Below are positions 62,087 through 64,000 of a DNA stretch of 64,000 nt, piece after piece (the stretch's first letter is position 1; every line of letters starts with the position of its first letter). A program made the position numbers and the translations under genes. A model generated the notes under the pieces. It made no database searches. It had not been told where the DNA came from and saw only the letters and a list, made by a program, of their open reading frames with translations. Origin of the DNA: Priestia iocasae (GTDB lineage: Bacteria; Bacillota; Bacilli; Bacillales; Bacillaceae_H); the NCBI RefSeq assembly GCF_016909075.1, contig NZ_JAFBFC010000004.1, positions 186,001 through 250,000 of the forward strand, written 5' to 3'.

Positions 62087-64000
62087 ATGAAATCATTAGT
62101 CTTAGCAGAAAAACCAAGTGTAGCCAGAGAGATTGCACGTGTTTTAGGTTGCACGCAAACTAAAAGGAACTACATTGAAGGACCTAACTATGTAGTAACA
62201 TGGGCACTTGGACATTTAGTTGAATTACAAACACCAGAAGATTATGATAATCGCTATAAAACGTGGAGAATAGAAGATTTACCGATTATGCCGGATCAAA
62301 TGAAGTTAAAAGTTATTCGTAAAACAAGTCCACAGTTCCGAACGGTCTCTGACTTAGCAAAACGTAAAGATATAAAAGAGCTGATTGTCGCAACGGATGC
62401 AGGACGAGAAGGCGAACTTGTCGCACGCTGGATTATTGAGAAGGTACGTTGGAATAAACCGTTTAAGCGTCTATGGATTTCGTCACAAACCGATAAAGCC
62501 ATTAAAGATGGTTTTAAAAATCTCCAACAAGGTGAGCAATTTAACCGTTTATATGAATCAGCAGTTTGTCGTTCAGAAGCTGATTGGTTAATAGGTTTAA
62601 ATGTAACGCGTGCCCTTACTACGAAGTATGAAGAGCCATTATCAGCAGGACGCGTTCAAACACCAACTCTTGCAATGATTTTAGAGCGTGAACAAGTCAT
62701 CACCACGTTCAAGCCTGTAGAGTATTGGACACTTTCAGCAGAGTTTCGTTCGTTTACTGCGCAGTGGCAACGTCAAAATGAAAAACGATTGTTTAATAAA
62801 GAAGAAGCAGAGCGTATTTGTGAAAAAGCAAGTGGAAAAGAAGCAATCGTTAAGTTAATTCAACGTAAAGAACATGTTGAAGTACAGCCTCTTCCATATG
62901 ATTTAAATGAATTACAAAGAGATGCTAATAAACGCTTCGGTTTTTCAGCTAAAAAAACGTTAAATGTTCTACAAAAGTTATATGAACAACATAAGCTTGT
63001 CACATATCCAAGAACAGACTCTAGGTATTTAACGACCGACATGGTAGGCACAATGAAGGAACGATTAGAAAGCATATCCGGTGTTTATAGAGACGAAGTG
63101 AAACCACTGTTAGGCAAACAACCTATTTTACCAAAGCGTGTGGTAAATAATGAAAAAGTAACTGATCACCATGCAATCATTGTCACAGACGAGCCTGTAC
63201 ATTTAGGGGAGCTATCAGCGGATGAACGCAAATTATATGATATCATTGCGAAGCGATTTATTTCACTTTTCTATCCTGTTCATAAGTATGAAGTGATAAA
63301 AGTAGAGCTTAGTATCAATGATGAAAGGTTTGTCACAAGCGGAAAACAAGTGATTGAAGCGGGGTTTAAAAAAATAGATGGAAAAGAGTCTGAGGAAGAA
63401 CATGTGGCTCTTGAAAATATAAAAGAGGGTAGTACTCTACATGTACAAAACGTCTCTCTAAGAAATGGATTTACTGAACCGCCGCAACGTTTTTCAGAAG
63501 CAGATTTACTAGGACAAATGGAAAAGCATAGTCTTGGAACACCTGCTACAAGAGCTGATATTATTGAGAAGTTACTTCAAAATGAATCAATTGACCGTCA
63601 AAATAATCGTCTTCACCCAACAAAAAAAGGAAAGCAACTGATAGACCTTGTTTCAGATGAATTAAAATCACCAGAATTAACGGCGAAGTGGGAGAAAGAG
63701 TTAGAAGCAATTGCTAAAGGAAAAGGGAATGCCAAGCAGTTCTTAGCCAATATTCGCCAACAAACAAAGTCGCTTGTTCATGAAGTGAAAAACAGCGAAA
63801 AAACGTATCGACCACATAACTTAACGGGTTCAAAATGCCCTGAGTGTGGAGAATTGTTAAAAGAGAAGAAAACAAAACAAGGTAAGATGTTGATATGTTC
63901 GAGCCGAGAATGTAGCTACAAACGCTTTAAAGATCCGAAGCTATCAAATCGTCGATGTCCACAATGTCATAAAAAGATGGAGATTCACGAAGGGAAAGCA
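62087..64000 (+). CDS. topB: DNA topoisomerase III (3' end outside window)
   Basis: The first 638 codons of TopB, which runs off the window; Bacillus TopB is about 720-730 residues. It is a type IA topoisomerase that decatenates DNA. The Toprim domain starts SLVLAEKPSVAREIARVLG and has ATDAGREGELVARWI; the active-site Tyr is Tyr307 in VTYPRTDSRYL. The C-terminus begins zinc-ribbon-like Cys pairs (KCPECGELL, CSSRECSYK, RCPQCHK). GGAGG precedes the ATG, and TATAAT lies at about 62053. Confidence 0.96.
   Translation, partial: MKSLVLAEKPSVAREIARVLGCTQTKRNYIEGPNYVVTWALGHLVELQTPEDYDNRYKTWRIEDLPIMPDQMKLKVIRKTSPQFRTVSDLAKRKDIKELIVATDAGREGELVARWIIEKVRWNKPFKRLWISSQTDKAIKDGFKNLQQGEQFNRLYESAVCRSEADWLIGLNVTRALTTKYEEPLSAGRVQTPTLAMILEREQVITTFKPVEYWTLSAEFRSFTAQWQRQNEKRLFNKEEAERICEKASGKEAIVKLIQRKEHVEVQPLPYDLNELQRDANKRFGFSAKKTLNVLQKLYEQHKLVTYPRTDSRYLTTDMVGTMKERLESISGVYRDEVKPLLGKQPILPKRVVNNEKVTDHHAIIVTDEPVHLGELSADERKLYDIIAKRFISLFYPVHKYEVIKVELSINDERFVTSGKQVIEAGFKKIDGKESEEEHVALENIKEGSTLHVQNVSLRNGFTEPPQRFSEADLLGQMEKHSLGTPATRADIIEKLLQNESIDRQNNRLHPTKKGKQLIDLVSDELKSPELTAKWEKELEAIAKGKGNAKQFLANIRQQTKSLVHEVKNSEKTYRPHNLTGSKCPECGELLKEKKTKQGKMLICSSRECSYKRFKDPKLSNRRCPQCHKKMEIHEGKA

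Overview
The window is AT-rich, has classic AGGAGG-type ribosome binding sites and U-tailed intrinsic terminators, and carries endospore genes (a gerABC-type germinant receptor operon, splAB for spore photoproduct repair). It also carries two RsbR-type stressosome proteins, odhAB, fosB and riboswitch-controlled transporters. This gene set points to an aerobic endospore-forming Bacillaceae chromosome (Bacillus or a close relative). I cannot place the species. No rRNA, tRNA, CRISPR array or prophage was seen.

Layout. 0-8 kb: the 3' end of a flavodoxin-fold quinone reductase, fosB, a GrpB-family gene, a phosphotransferase, a three-gene germinant receptor operon, nei and ydjO. 8-18 kb: single-gene units, including a PbuE-like MFS pump, a TrmB-type regulator, YihY, AlkD-type repair, a FrnE/DsbA-type protein, a secreted endonuclease I, a DUF418 protein, an epimerase-like protein and an OsmC-like protein. 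18.7-23 kb: odhA-odhB. 23-26 kb: an RsbR paralogue, then a complete but dead IS1595-family insertion (24068..25729) with matching 8-bp target duplications and a DUF6882 passenger gene. 26-36 kb: an esterase, small DUF genes and the guanine-riboswitch/nupG unit, mixed with broken genes (a dicarboxylate symporter remnant, a peptidase E pseudogene, and a 3' stub of a second M29 aminopeptidase). 36-44 kb: small membrane proteins, brnQ behind an attenuator-like leader, an SNase lipoprotein, and GNAT plus a second methionine aminopeptidase. 44-47 kb: a GntP permease and 3-hydroxybutyrate dehydrogenase whose promoter is overlaid by palindromes that could be the target of the HxlR regulator encoded next door. 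47-56 kb: acylphosphatase, a fosmidomycin-resistance-type MFS pump, a YafY regulator divergent from a RibD-like reductase, a luciferase-like monooxygenase, an ABC-F protein, a second RsbR paralogue and ytoQ. 56-64 kb: a SAM-I riboswitch driving an NhaC-family antiporter (probable methionine transporter), nucleoside hydrolase, a LacI-type regulator, splAB and the start of topB.

Most genes are monocistronic and closed by their own terminators. Clear operons are gerABC, odhAB, the GNAT-map pair, gntP-bdh and splAB. The most interesting signals are the IS1595 unit with its passenger and three in-frame TGA codons, the HxlR-like palindromes, the SAM-I/NhaC unit, the attenuator-like brnQ leader, and an orphan promoter-terminator pair near 35.7 kb that could make a short RNA. 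I found no clearly new multi-gene system.
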